Assembly: GCA_023388055.1 (NCBI GenBank)
Contig: JAEWGW010000025.1
Span: 372,001 to 436,000, forward strand
Direction: 5' to 3'
Length of the DNA: 64,000 nt
Source of the DNA: Bacillota bacterium
Lineage (GTDB): Bacteria > Bacillota > Bacilli > Paenibacillales > NBRC-103111
This document shows, one piece after another, positions 40,992-50,242 of this stretch; the stretch's first letter is position 1; each line of letters starts with the position of its first letter. Position numbers and translations under genes: made by a program. The notes beneath the pieces were generated by a model. That model was not told the DNA's origin, did not search any database, and saw only the letters and a program-made list of their open reading frames with translations.

Positions 40992-42092
40992 TCAAGACCT
41001 CCTTTTCCGGGGGACTTTTTTGCGGATGAAAAGGGCTACGGCCAGCAGGAACGGCAGTACCAGATTCATCCCTAGCAGCTCATATGGGGTAATATGCTGC
41101 ATTTGGTTATCGAATACGGTTTCATCGTGATAGGACACGAAGGCTGTTGCCATAATGACAAGATTCAGTCCCAGCAGCATGGATTTGGACGGTTTGATGG
41201 AGAAGGTTTCCGTCAGGCAGTGGAATGCGCCGAACAGGAACAGCGACATTTTGATATAGATGGTGCATACCCAGAACGATACGAACAATATATCCAGCCG
41301 CTCCAGCGTCGTACCCAGCTTGATGATTTCGATCATGCTGAAGGTGGGATAGCGGAATTGCTGCGGCATGATCGGACCGAACAGGATCAGGCACAGGGCT
41401 ACGGTAATGGTCAGATGGAAGCCGGCGGCTACGGTGCCGCCCATGGCTGCTTTGGCAATGCCTTTTTTGGACTTTAAATAAGGGCCAACCAGCAGCACCA
41501 GCGCCGCCTCCGACAGCCAGCCCAACGGCAGCAGGCCGCCGTATGCGATATGGGGCAGGGGGGTGGTCATCACTGGCAGCAGCTGGCTGGGTTCAATCAG
41601 ATTCAGGAACAAAATCAGGCTTATGCAATAGGTGATGATACTGACTGTGGTGACCACCCCGTTAACCCGGGCAATCACCTCGATTCCGCCGTAGACAGCA
41701 TAGCTGCAAACCGTCATGATGATAAACATGATCACCCAATCCGGAGTTTCGAAGAGAATCTGGTCGGACAGAATGTTCGTAAATTCCTGCAGAATGATCG
41801 AGGAAATGGAGATGTAATACAGGGTTAGCAGCAGCCCCACTACCAGGGCAATCCACTTGCCCAACCGCTGTGAAATCCAGCCCAAAAAGGAGAATGACTG
41901 GGGCACGCGCATGGCGATGGCACCGGTCAGCCAGGCAATCCCCACCCCCAGAACGGTCGCTCCCGCAATGGAAATCCAGGCATCCTGCTTGGAATGAGCC
42001 ATCACTACACTGGGAACAACCAAGATGGCGGTGGGAATAATGGTGATATAGATCAGAGCCCCTAACTGCCAGACCGAAATATGCTCCTTCAT
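40992..42092 (-). CDS. Spore germination permease, GerB type
   Basis: A 366-residue integral membrane protein of the endospore germination permease family (APC-like), the B subunit that binds the germinant. About ten spans are visible, from LGALIYITIIPTAILVVPSV to YELLGMNLVLPFLLAVALF. The family features SKQDAWISI near the first loop and LPLGWLSEAALVLLVGPYLK in the middle are present. It overlaps the stop of the gerA-type gene upstream by four bases and abuts the gerC-type gene. The germinant cannot be inferred from the sequence. Confidence 0.93.
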   Translation of the reverse strand: MKEHISVWQLGALIYITIIPTAILVVPSVVMAHSKQDAWISIAGATVLGVGIAWLTGAIAMRVPQSFSFLGWISQRLGKWIALVVGLLLTLYYISISSIILQEFTNILSDQILFETPDWVIMFIIMTVCSYAVYGGIEVIARVNGVVTTVSIITYCISLILFLNLIEPSQLLPVMTTPLPHIAYGGLLPLGWLSEAALVLLVGPYLKSKKGIAKAAMGGTVAAGFHLTITVALCLILFGPIMPQQFRYPTFSMIEIIKLGTTLERLDILFVSFWVCTIYIKMSLFLFGAFHCLTETFSIKPSKSMLLGLNLVIMATAFVSYHDETVFDNQMQHITPYELLGMNLVLPFLLAVALFIRKKVPRKRRS

Positions 42093-43696
42093 GATCCCTC
42101 TCCTTCCTGCCCGCCTCCCTCCGGCTGCTCTGGGGGCAAAGGCTGCTGGCCTTTGGGCTGCCGCTGGGTATTGGCGGGATTACTGGTGCTGGGACGGTGT
42201 ATCATGGCCCATTGGGGAGCGCGGATCAGAACATCCTTCAGTTCTGACAGACGCAAGGGAGAGAAGGGACTCATGTACGGTACCCCGAAGGATCGCAAGC
42301 CCTCCAGATGAATGAGGACCAGCATCATTCCCGACATAATGCCGAATAGTCCGAAGGAGCCCCCCAGAATCATCATGGCAAAGCGGATCAGCCGGGCGGA
42401 GATGGACATGCTGATGTACGGCACAACGAAGTTGGATATGGCGGTAAAGGAGACCACAATAACCATGGCCGCCGATACCAAACCCGCCTGAACCGCCGCT
42501 TGCCCCAGCACCAGGGCGCCGACAATGGAGATAGCGGGACCGATGGCCCGCGGCATCCGGACTCCCGCCTCACGCAGCACCTCGAAGGTCAGCTCCATCA
42601 ATATCGCTTCGATAAACGCAGGGAACGGCACACCCTCCCGTTGGGCAGCCAGGCTGATCAAGAGGGGAGTGGGGAGCATTTCCTGGTGGAAGGTGGTAAT
42701 GGATATATACAAGGCAGGAAGCAGCATTGAGAGAAAAAAGGCCACAAACCGGATAATCCGCAGGAAGCTGGAGATATCCGCGCGCTGGTAATAATCCTCG
42801 CTGGATTGAAAAAAACGGGTGAACATAGCCGGCGCAATCAAAACAAAGGGAGTGCCGTCCACCATAATGGCGATCTTCCCCTCCAACAGGGCACCCACTA
42901 CAACATCAGGGCGTTCGGTATTGATTAACGTGGGAAAAGGACTGTAACTGGAATCCTGAACGTATTCCTCAATATAGCCGGAGTCCAGAATCGCATCGGT
43001 TTGAATCTCGGATAGACGCTTGTACATCTCGTCCACAATTCCCTTGCGGGCGATACCATCCAAATAGACCATGGCCACCTCGGTTTGGGTGACCTCTCCG
43101 ATTAGGAGAATCTTCGACGCCAGCTTGGGGGATTTGATCCGTCTGCGCACCAGAGAGAGGTTTGTTCGCAGGTTTTCGTTGAAGCCTTCCTTGGGCCCGC
43201 GGATAACCGTTTGGGTGGTGGTTTCCTCCACTCCGCGCTGCTCTCCGCCCGACACATTCACAGCCAACGCCTGATTGCAGCCGTCGATCAGAACGATGGC
43301 AGAGCCGCCGAAGAGACCGGAGAAGACGGTATCCACGGTGTTGACCATTTTCACCATACCCAAGGGCACCGAATCTGCCGCCGCATTCAGCAGAGCATCA
43401 CCCGTTAACCCCGCCAGGCTGTCCCGTTGGCCAAAACCGGGCTTAACCAGGGTTTGCAGCAGGTCCCTGTCAATTTTGCCGCCGTCCACAATACCCTCCA
43501 CCAGAATAACGGACATCCGTACCTCATTGGTCATATAGCGGAAGGTCACATCCACATTCTCGACCAGCTCGCCATGGATGAGGGACAGGTTTTGATCAAG
43601 GCTTTCCGTCAACGGTTGAGGGGGTTTTTTGGGCTTCGCTTTATCTGTATTGTCCTGTTTGCGTTTTTTCGCTGGCTTTCCTTTCAGAACGTTCAT
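42089..43696 (-). CDS. Spore germination protein, GerA family
   Basis: A 535-residue A subunit. It has a Lys/Pro-rich N-terminus (KGKPAKKRKQ), a large soluble domain with the family blocks RYMTNEVRMSVILVEGIVDG, GGSAIVLIDGCNQALAVNVS, TTQTVIRGPKEGFNENLRTN and GIVDEMYKRLSEI, then ERPDVVVGALLEGKIAIMVD. About five membrane spans and an acidic/Pro-Gln-rich tail end the protein. The ATG at 43696 follows AAGGAGG at 9 bases; the open frame further upstream has no homology. It is the first gene of gerA-gerB-gerC-small-protein, an operon normally expressed in the forespore by sigma-G; that promoter was not identified. Confidence 0.94.
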   Translation of the reverse strand: MNVLKGKPAKKRKQDNTDKAKPKKPPQPLTESLDQNLSLIHGELVENVDVTFRYMTNEVRMSVILVEGIVDGGKIDRDLLQTLVKPGFGQRDSLAGLTGDALLNAAADSVPLGMVKMVNTVDTVFSGLFGGSAIVLIDGCNQALAVNVSGGEQRGVEETTTQTVIRGPKEGFNENLRTNLSLVRRRIKSPKLASKILLIGEVTQTEVAMVYLDGIARKGIVDEMYKRLSEIQTDAILDSGYIEEYVQDSSYSPFPTLINTERPDVVVGALLEGKIAIMVDGTPFVLIAPAMFTRFFQSSEDYYQRADISSFLRIIRFVAFFLSMLLPALYISITTFHQEMLPTPLLISLAAQREGVPFPAFIEAILMELTFEVLREAGVRMPRAIGPAISIVGALVLGQAAVQAGLVSAAMVIVVSFTAISNFVVPYISMSISARLIRFAMMILGGSFGLFGIMSGMMLVLIHLEGLRSFGVPYMSPFSPLRLSELKDVLIRAPQWAMIHRPSTSNPANTQRQPKGQQPLPPEQPEGGGQEGEGS

Positions 43697-43856
43697 GCTT
43701 GCCTTCCTCCTTCCGGGTGGGGCACAGTCCTGTAAGACTTGGGCGGATCGCAGCAAACAGGCAGTCCTTCCAGAATATACATAGCTCTTTCACGTAGGAT
43801 TCGATGTTTGGCCCGGTTTTATGCGTCCGCACTGGGCCGTGTTTGCAAACATGACC

Positions 43857-43901
43857 GAAAAGCCCGGGCCCACTGCCGCTTAGGACAGTAGACTCGGGCT
43901 G
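43857..43901 (-). terminator. Terminator of the modAB unit
   Basis: On the reverse strand AGCCCGAGTCTACTG pairs with CAGTGGGCCCGGGCT (wobbles) and ends in TTTT, 24 bases beyond the modB stop. Confidence 0.78.
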
Positions 43902-43924
43902 CATGACATTGCAAGGCCGGACGG

Positions 43925-44605
43925 TTATGAGGGGGTGCCCTTCAGCTTGCCGGTGAACAACAGCATCATGAAGGAGATGGCAATGGTGGCAATGCTCAAC
44001 AGCCAGGCGAGAGAGGTGTTCCCCGAATCTACGGCAAAATAGATGCCGGTGGGAATGGTTTGGGTGCGGCCGGGAATATTGCCTGCAACCATCAAGGTGG
44101 CGCCGAATTCGCCCAACCCCCGGGCAAAACCCAGCACATAGCCTGTTACCAAGGCTCTCCAGGCTAAGGGCATGGTAATATGCAGTAGGACCTGCCATTC
44201 ATTGGCCCCCATGGATCTGGCCGAGTCCTGAAGCTCCCGTTCAATGGACTGGAAGCCGGACTTCAGTGACTGGTACACCAGCGGGAAGGACACCACTACG
44301 GCAGCGGCCACGGCAGCCCACCAGCTGAAGATGAAGGAATGGTCGAATATTCGCTCCGCCAGTCTGCCGAACCAGGTTTTTCTCCCGACCAGCACCAGCA
44401 GGATAAAGCCGATCACCGTAGGGGGCAGCACCATGGGCAGAAGAAAAACGGTTTCCAGCAGCGTTTTTCCCTTGATTCGTTTGGTGGTCATAACCCAGGC
44501 AATCCCAATTCCGATCAGAAAAACAATGATGCTGGAGATCAGCGAAACCTTAAGCGACAAAAGCAGCGGATCGAGAAATTCCGGTTTCGTGAGCAGGTTG
44601 ATCAT
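43925..44605 (-). CDS. modB: Molybdate ABC transporter permease ModB
   Basis: A 226-residue inner membrane permease with about five spans and the ABC-interaction motif SMGANEWQVLLHITMPLAWR (about 130-149). LPMVLPPTVIGFILLVLVGR and FARGLGEFGATLMVAGNIPG are typical of ModB. It imports molybdate together with ModA and an ATPase. It starts five bases after the modA stop with no strong ribosome site of its own, so it probably depends on translational coupling. No modC ATPase follows; the transcript ends at a terminator. Confidence 0.93.
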   Translation of the reverse strand: MINLLTKPEFLDPLLLSLKVSLISSIIVFLIGIGIAWVMTTKRIKGKTLLETVFLLPMVLPPTVIGFILLVLVGRKTWFGRLAERIFDHSFIFSWWAAVAAAVVVSFPLVYQSLKSGFQSIERELQDSARSMGANEWQVLLHITMPLAWRALVTGYVLGFARGLGEFGATLMVAGNIPGRTQTIPTGIYFAVDSGNTSLAWLLSIATIAISFMMLLFTGKLKGTPS

Positions 44606-44610
44606 AGGCG

Positions 44611-45489
44611 TTATTTAGGAAGCGTAAAGCCGTATTTGACAAATACGTCCAGCGCTTCTTTGGTTTGCAGGTAGTTGTAAAGCTCCTTCGCCGCTGCAGG
44701 CTGTTTGGTAGCTTTGACGACACCGATGGGATATTCGATGGCTGCATGGCTGGCCGGATCGGCAGTCAGAATGATTTTGGCATTCTTGGATGCGGCGGCG
44801 TCGGTTTTGTAGACGAAGCCCGCTTCGGTGTTGCCGGTCTCCACATAGGAGAGCACCTGCTTCACATCCTTGGTCAGCACGATCTTCGGCTGGAGAGCGT
44901 CCCACAGCTTGTAATAGGTCAGGGTTTCCTTGGCGTAGCTGCCTGCCGGAACCGATTCGGGTGTACCCACGGCAAGCTTCTTCACCTCATCCTTGGCCAG
45001 GTCCTCCACCTTGGTGACGGATAGCTTGCTGTCGGCGGCCACAACCAGCACCAGGTCGTTCAACAGCAGATTTTTGGCGGTGGCGGAATCAATGAACTGC
45101 TTGGATACCAGCGCATCCATCTGCTTCTTGCCGGCGGAGAGGAAGAGGTCGGCGGGAGCACCCTGTTCGATTTGCTGCTGAAGGGTGCCGGATGCGCCGT
45201 AGTTGAAGGTAAGCTTCACATGAGGGGCCTTTTGGGTATAAAGGGTTTTGATCTCATTAAGGCTTTCGGTCAAGCTGGCTGCGGCTGAAATGATCAGCTC
45301 CACCGGCTCCGGGGTTTTGGTGGGTGCAGGGGACAGGCTTGCAGCGGCAGATGCGGCGGCCGAAGGGCTTACAGCGGCGGCGGCTCCGGCAGGCTCGTCC
45401 TTCTCTGCGCAGCCGGCCAGTCCGGTAAAGGCGGCAAACGTCAAGGCGCCGGCCAGAGTGAATTTGGTCCATTTTCCATTCATCAGCAT
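44611..45489 (-). CDS. modA: Molybdate-binding lipoprotein ModA
   Basis: A 292-residue substrate-binding lipoprotein. The signal peptide ends in FTGLAGC, followed by an Ala/Ser/Pro linker. The ModA domain begins PVELIISAAASLTESLNEI, where the serines in SAAASL contact the oxyanion. Further blocks are LTFNYGASGTLQQQIEQGAP, ADLFLSAGKKQMDAL, LAVGTPESVPAGSYA, VKQVLSYVETGNTEAGFVY and HAAIEYPIGVVK. The ATG at 45489 is six bases after GGGAGGG. It is first in a modA-modB pair. A ModE-like palindrome lies about 100 bases upstream. Confidence 0.94.
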   Translation of the reverse strand: MLMNGKWTKFTLAGALTFAAFTGLAGCAEKDEPAGAAAAVSPSAAASAAASLSPAPTKTPEPVELIISAAASLTESLNEIKTLYTQKAPHVKLTFNYGASGTLQQQIEQGAPADLFLSAGKKQMDALVSKQFIDSATAKNLLLNDLVLVVAADSKLSVTKVEDLAKDEVKKLAVGTPESVPAGSYAKETLTYYKLWDALQPKIVLTKDVKQVLSYVETGNTEAGFVYKTDAAASKNAKIILTADPASHAAIEYPIGVVKATKQPAAAKELYNYLQTKEALDVFVKYGFTLPK

Positions 45490-45585
45490 GATTTTCCCTC
45501 CCGTGGTTATCTGTATATGATTACACATATTACTATAGCTAATGATGACATGTAAATAATGAAATCTTGAAATTTATATGATTTT

Positions 45586-45603
45586 GTTATATTTAAGTAT
45601 AAC
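45586..45603. promoter_or_regulatory. ModE-like palindrome upstream of modA
   Basis: GTTATATTTAAGTATAAC: perfect GTTATA/TATAAC half-sites with a six-base centre. ModE sites in proteobacteria have the form of TATA(T)AAC half-sites around a similar spacer. No modE gene is in the window, so the regulator is unknown. Confidence 0.55.
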
Positions 45604-45634
45604 TTGTTATGTTTAATATGATTTCTGGGCAACG

Positions 45635-45671
45635 TAAAACCCCCTTGACCTGAATCAGGAAGGGGGTTTTG
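45635..45671 (-). terminator. Terminator of mop
   Basis: AAAACCCCCTT ... AAGGGGGTTTT stem with T-runs on both strands, 35 bases beyond the mop stop and just upstream of the modA promoter region. Confidence 0.88.
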
Positions 45672-45706
45672 TGGGGTTACGGCGGCAACTGCAGCATGAG
45701 TGGCTA

Positions 45707-45913
45707 TTAGGCCATCAGCATAACGGATGATGACTTGATGACAGTAGTTACGTCGGAGCCGATAGAAAGCTCCAGCTCCCTAAGAGATTCAACAGAGATG
45801 ATGGAGGTGATGGTGTTGCCGCCGCCGATGTCTACCACAACCTTGGCATTAACCTGTCCCTCGCTGATTTCCACAACCTTGCCTGTCAGCTGATTGCGTG
45901 CGCTGATCTTCAT
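45707..45913 (-). CDS. mop: Mop/TOBE molybdate-binding protein (molbindin)
   Basis: A 68-residue single-domain Mop protein: ISARNQLTGKVVEISEGQVN, VVVDIGGGNTITSIISVES and ELSIGSDVTTVIKSSSVMLM. Molbindins assemble as hexamers that store molybdate or tungstate in the cytoplasm; the same domain forms the C-terminus of ModC and ModE. The start ATG 45913 is six bases after AAGGAGGG; the open frame upstream is not coding. It has its own terminator but lies next to modAB in the same direction. It may buffer molybdate for a molybdenum-cofactor enzyme encoded elsewhere. Confidence 0.92.
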   Translation of the reverse strand: MKISARNQLTGKVVEISEGQVNAKVVVDIGGGNTITSIISVESLRELELSIGSDVTTVIKSSSVMLMA

Positions 45914-46035
45914 GGTTTTCCCTCCTTTCTTGTCCGCTAAAGCCTGCGGAGAATTCCAAGATGCCGGACCGGGAAGTATAGCGCCATTGTAAAACCTTGT
46001 CTGATTTTTATCAACAAATTTCAATAACGTATGAC

Positions 46036-46060
46036 AAAAACCCGGCAGGGCCGCCGGGTG
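46036..46060 (-). terminator. Terminator of yhbH
   Basis: Reverse-strand ACCCGGCGG-CCC-TGCCGGGTTTTT, about 24 bases beyond the stop. Confidence 0.82.
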
Positions 46061-46083
46061 GGAGGGAAAGCTTATGGTACGCT

Positions 46084-47232
<1,149 letters not shown>

Positions 47233-47415
47233 TTCGAATTCCTCCCTTTTCTTCGCAGCTTGGTATGATTAAGTATATTCAGCGCGGCGGGAGGTATGTT
47301 CGCGGGCTTTTCTTCATTTTTCCAGTGGAACAAAACGCATAGTGCGTACGTCTTAAACCTGTTATGATAAATGAACAGTGCATTCAAGACAGAATGGAAT
47401 GAGGAGGACGACTTG

Positions 47416-48846
47416 ATGCGCAAGCTGTTAATTCTATTATGTACAGCCGGCTTCCTGACCACAGGACAAGCCGCTTATGCCGCCAGCCCTTCGGTTCAGG
47501 CGGGAACGGAACAGGTGATTGTAAGAGGCAGGACGATCCCGGTGAATATGGTGCGGGTGGATCTGCGTGATCCGCTGCTTACCTTAGAGCCGGTAACGGC
47601 ACGCAGCGCTATTGGATATGACGAATCCTTCACCTCCATTGTAGAACGGACTCATGCGGTTGCCGCCGTTAATGGTACCTTCTTCAATGCCTACGAAAAA
47701 GCGGCGGATGTCCGTTATCCCAACGGGCTTTTGGTTGCTTCAGGAGAGACGGTGCATTCCGGAACCAACCAGTCCCTGATTTGGATGGCGGACAAGCTTC
47801 CTGTTATCCGCCATGTAGAGCTGGGGATCCGGGTTACCTTTGTCCAAGGCAAACAGACCTCCACCTATTTTCCGTGGGGCATCAATAAATATTACGGCGA
47901 CAGTCAAACCGATCAGGTGGTCTGGTACACGCCTGCTATGGGCAGGGTGATCGACTATCCCAACAGCACCAAAATTGTGATCCGCGAAAATGTGGTGACC
48001 CTCATCACCGAAGAGGCGGTGTCTGTGCCCGGAGACGGGTATGTATTCCTGGCAGGGAATAGCGATAATAACCGCAGGAACCTGCTTCCGCGGGTCCACG
48101 TGGGCGATACTGTGGATCTGGAAACGGTAGCCAAGGATGCGGTGAGCGGGGAGTCCGTGGATGCGGGCCAGTGGTTGGCTGCCATCGGAGCAGGGCCGAA
48201 GCTGGTAACCGCCGGGGCGGTGGATGTGGATTTTGTGCGGGATGGGTTTGATGATCCGAAGCTTACCTCCCAGGCCAACCGCAGAAGCTTTGTGGGCGTG
48301 GACGCAGAGGGCAGGCTGGTCATGGGAACCATGGACGGGGTGACGGTGCAGCAGGAAGCGGAAGCGGCGGTTGCTCTGGGACTCCGGGAAGCGATGAACC
48401 TGGACGGCGGCGCCAGCTCTGCGCTGTATGCCGAGGGAACCGTGCTGACGAAACCCGGCCGTGATCTGAGCAATGTCCTGGTGGTTCGCAAACTGACGGA
48501 GCCCCGCACCCAATTGGAGGTCAATGGACAGTTCCGGCCCGAGTTCCAGGGCTTTATCCGTCAGGATACCACCCTGGTGCCTATCCGGCCGCTGCTGCAG
48601 GCTTTGGGCGCGGAATTCAAGTGGAATGAGCAGGCAGGCAATTTGTCTGTGGTGAAGGACGGCAAAACCCTGACCTTCACTCCCGACCGGCCCGAGGTTC
48701 TGGTGGACGGCAAAAAGGAAGCGTTGGATACGCCTCCCGTCATTGTGGACGGTCGCTTGTATGTGCCGGTCCGGTATGTGGTGGAGAGCTGGGGCGGCAA
48801 GGTTGCGTGGGATCAGAGCCTCTACCGGGTGTCGCTGAGCTTCTGA
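47416..48846 (+). CDS. Secreted phosphodiester glycosidase-like protein with Cu-amine-oxidase-N domain
   Basis: A 476-residue exported protein. The signal peptide (about 1-22, ending AYAA) precedes a NAGPA-type phosphodiester glycosidase domain (about 60-355). That domain shows AAVNGTFFNAY, ADVRYPNGLLVASGE, AAIGAGPKLV, NRRSFVGVDAEGRLVMGTMD and AMNLDGGASSALY. The C-terminal domain (about 370-476) is the copper-amine-oxidase N-terminal-like fold of wall-associated proteins (TLVPIRPLLQALGAEFKWNE, GRLYVPVRYVVESWGG). The family hydrolyses GlcNAc-phosphodiesters, in bacteria possibly wall teichoic acid or other polymers; the substrate here is inferred only. ATG 47416 is 8 bases after GAGGAGG. An extended -10 (TGTTATGAT, 47360-47368) precedes it. 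Confidence 0.88.
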   Translation: MRKLLILLCTAGFLTTGQAAYAASPSVQAGTEQVIVRGRTIPVNMVRVDLRDPLLTLEPVTARSAIGYDESFTSIVERTHAVAAVNGTFFNAYEKAADVRYPNGLLVASGETVHSGTNQSLIWMADKLPVIRHVELGIRVTFVQGKQTSTYFPWGINKYYGDSQTDQVVWYTPAMGRVIDYPNSTKIVIRENVVTLITEEAVSVPGDGYVFLAGNSDNNRRNLLPRVHVGDTVDLETVAKDAVSGESVDAGQWLAAIGAGPKLVTAGAVDVDFVRDGFDDPKLTSQANRRSFVGVDAEGRLVMGTMDGVTVQQEAEAAVALGLREAMNLDGGASSALYAEGTVLTKPGRDLSNVLVVRKLTEPRTQLEVNGQFRPEFQGFIRQDTTLVPIRPLLQALGAEFKWNEQAGNLSVVKDGKTLTFTPDRPEVLVDGKKEALDTPPVIVDGRLYVPVRYVVESWGGKVAWDQSLYRVSLSF

Positions 48847-49347
48847 TCAGCTTGCGTAGAAGGCCGCAACCATAACCAGCACGATGAGGGACAATCCAAT
48901 GATGACGATGCCGTTTAAGACGGTGCCCAACACGGCGAATACCTTTTTGCGGCCCTTCTGGACAAGCCCGATAATGCCCAGGATCAGCCCGATGAGATTG
49001 CCGAACAGGGTGCCCAGGAGCGCCAGGCTCATGAAGGCCAGCTCTGGCATCTCAGCCATCCTGCGTTCCAGCTCTTCATAATCGGCAACGCCGGCTTCCG
49101 CATCGATGAGTCCGGTGATTTTTACCGCCACACTTCCCAGCATAATGACGAATATCAGGGCCATACTGGCAAAAATCGTAAAGGATGCGATGCCCAAGCC
49201 GGACTGCTTCCGGCGGGGCGGCCCGGCATCATACGGATCAACCGGAGAGAAGCCGTTATACCCGGAGGGAGCCGTGTCTGTGGTGCTCCTGCTGTCGGGT
49301 GCCGGATCTTGCTGGACCGAGCTGTTGGTGTTGGTTGGATGCTCCAA
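48847..49347 (-). CDS. DUF4190-like small membrane protein
   Basis: A 166-residue protein. The N-terminal about 60 residues are hydrophilic and Ser/Pro-rich (HPTNTNSSVQQDPAPDSRST, then PYDAGPPRRKQSG). Two or three spans follow (LGIASFTIFASMALIFVIML, FMSLALLGTLFGNLIGLILG, VFAVLGTVLNGIVIIGLSLI) around an acidic loop. This is the layout of DUF4190-type proteins of unknown role. The start is set by the ribosome site: an ATG at 49362 has no site, but GGAGGTGATC, lying inside those first codons, is 8 bases before TTG 49347. Its stop directly abuts that of the convergent phosphodiester glycosidase gene, the shared TGATCA giving both stops. Confidence 0.75.
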   Translation of the reverse strand: MEHPTNTNSSVQQDPAPDSRSTTDTAPSGYNGFSPVDPYDAGPPRRKQSGLGIASFTIFASMALIFVIMLGSVAVKITGLIDAEAGVADYEELERRMAEMPELAFMSLALLGTLFGNLIGLILGIIGLVQKGRKKVFAVLGTVLNGIVIIGLSLIVLVMVAAFYAS

Positions 49348-49526
49348 CGCGATCACCTCCATGTTTATTTTCTCAATGGTAGCATGGGGGTGGAAACGCT
49401 GGCAAATTTTTCTGCTATCCAAAAATAAAAGGATATTTTCTCCAAATTGTGGTATGATTCGGGATATAACGACACGTGCCTTTGGAAGGATAAGGGCTGA
49501 ATTTATCAGGAATCGGGGGATTTGGG

Positions 49527-49826
49527 ATGAAATATACACTGTGCCAGCAGGTTCGTATTGTAGATATGAATGATGAGATTTTGACGGAGGTTGTGTTCGA
49601 GCATGCGGAGGTGGATACGCCGCAGCCGGTGCTGGGCGCTACCGTTATCACCCACCAGCTGGGCCTGCGCCAGTTCGAGGTGGTATATGACCGGCGGGAG
49701 GGTAAAACCATGCGCTCCAAGATCACCGATATGGAAATCGACCTGTTGGGCGATTTCAACAAAACCCGGGTATATCTGGAGCCGGTGAAGCTAATCGTTG
49801 GCCAGCACGACGTTGGGGTCGTGTAG
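49527..49826 (+). CDS. Conserved hypothetical protein, 99 residues
   Basis: A soluble 99-residue protein with a mixed alpha/beta pattern: MKYTLCQQVRIVDMNDEILT, VVFEHAEVDTPQPVLGATVI, QFEVVYDRREGKTMRSKITD and LEPVKLIVGQHDVGVV. I do not recognise a family. Coding is supported by codon use like its neighbours, a start just after a GGGGGATTTGGG purine-rich stretch, and strong third-position bias. It is read alone, with a terminator at 50001. The region between 49240 and 49527 is AT-rich and may hold its promoter. Confidence 0.65.
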   Translation: MKYTLCQQVRIVDMNDEILTEVVFEHAEVDTPQPVLGATVITHQLGLRQFEVVYDRREGKTMRSKITDMEIDLLGDFNKTRVYLEPVKLIVGQHDVGVV

Positions 49827-50000
49827 GTCGGCTGTAACGATGGGGCAGGCGAGGCACATGGAGAAGTGCACACCGCACCAAGTACAGGCGGCAAGCATGG
49901 CGAACGACTATTAGTGACATTCGTTGGAACAACCATGTGCGAGAACCAATGCAGCAACTATAAGCAACAACCATTGCGAGATTCTGCTGTAGGAAAGCAG

Positions 50001-50035
50001 CAACAAAAGCCGCTCGGGTAGAGCGGCTTTTGTTG
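50001..50035. terminator. Bidirectional terminator
   Basis: CAACAAAAGCCGCT ... AGCGGCTTTTGTTG, a perfect 14-base stem, 175 bases after the hypothetical gene and 207 bases from the chemoreceptor stop. Confidence 0.88.
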
Positions 50036-50053
50036 CGCTTGGGGGGCTGTTTT

Positions 50054-50189
50054 TTCCGCTAATTGGCTGAATTCGCGGCCGCGAGCTTTTACCGGAGGTT
50101 AATAGCGGAACTCCTTCTTCCTCTATTGGCCGGTTTTGCTGAGTTGGTCCGGGAATGGCCAGTGTTAGCGGAAGGTCCCCTTCCGCTAT
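50054..50189. repeat. TTCCGCTA-type intergenic inverted repeats
   Basis: TTCCGCTAAT (50055), AATAGCGGAAC (50101) and TAGCGGAA-GGTCCCC-TTCCGCTA (50166-50188, self-pairing) make a nested set of inverted elements. It resembles the TAACGGA blocks elsewhere. The rest of the 49827-50242 gap holds only the terminator. Confidence 0.6.
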
Positions 50190-50242
50190 CCCCCCATATC
50201 TGCCGCATCCCATAACCGCCGCATCCCAATCTGCCGGCACCA

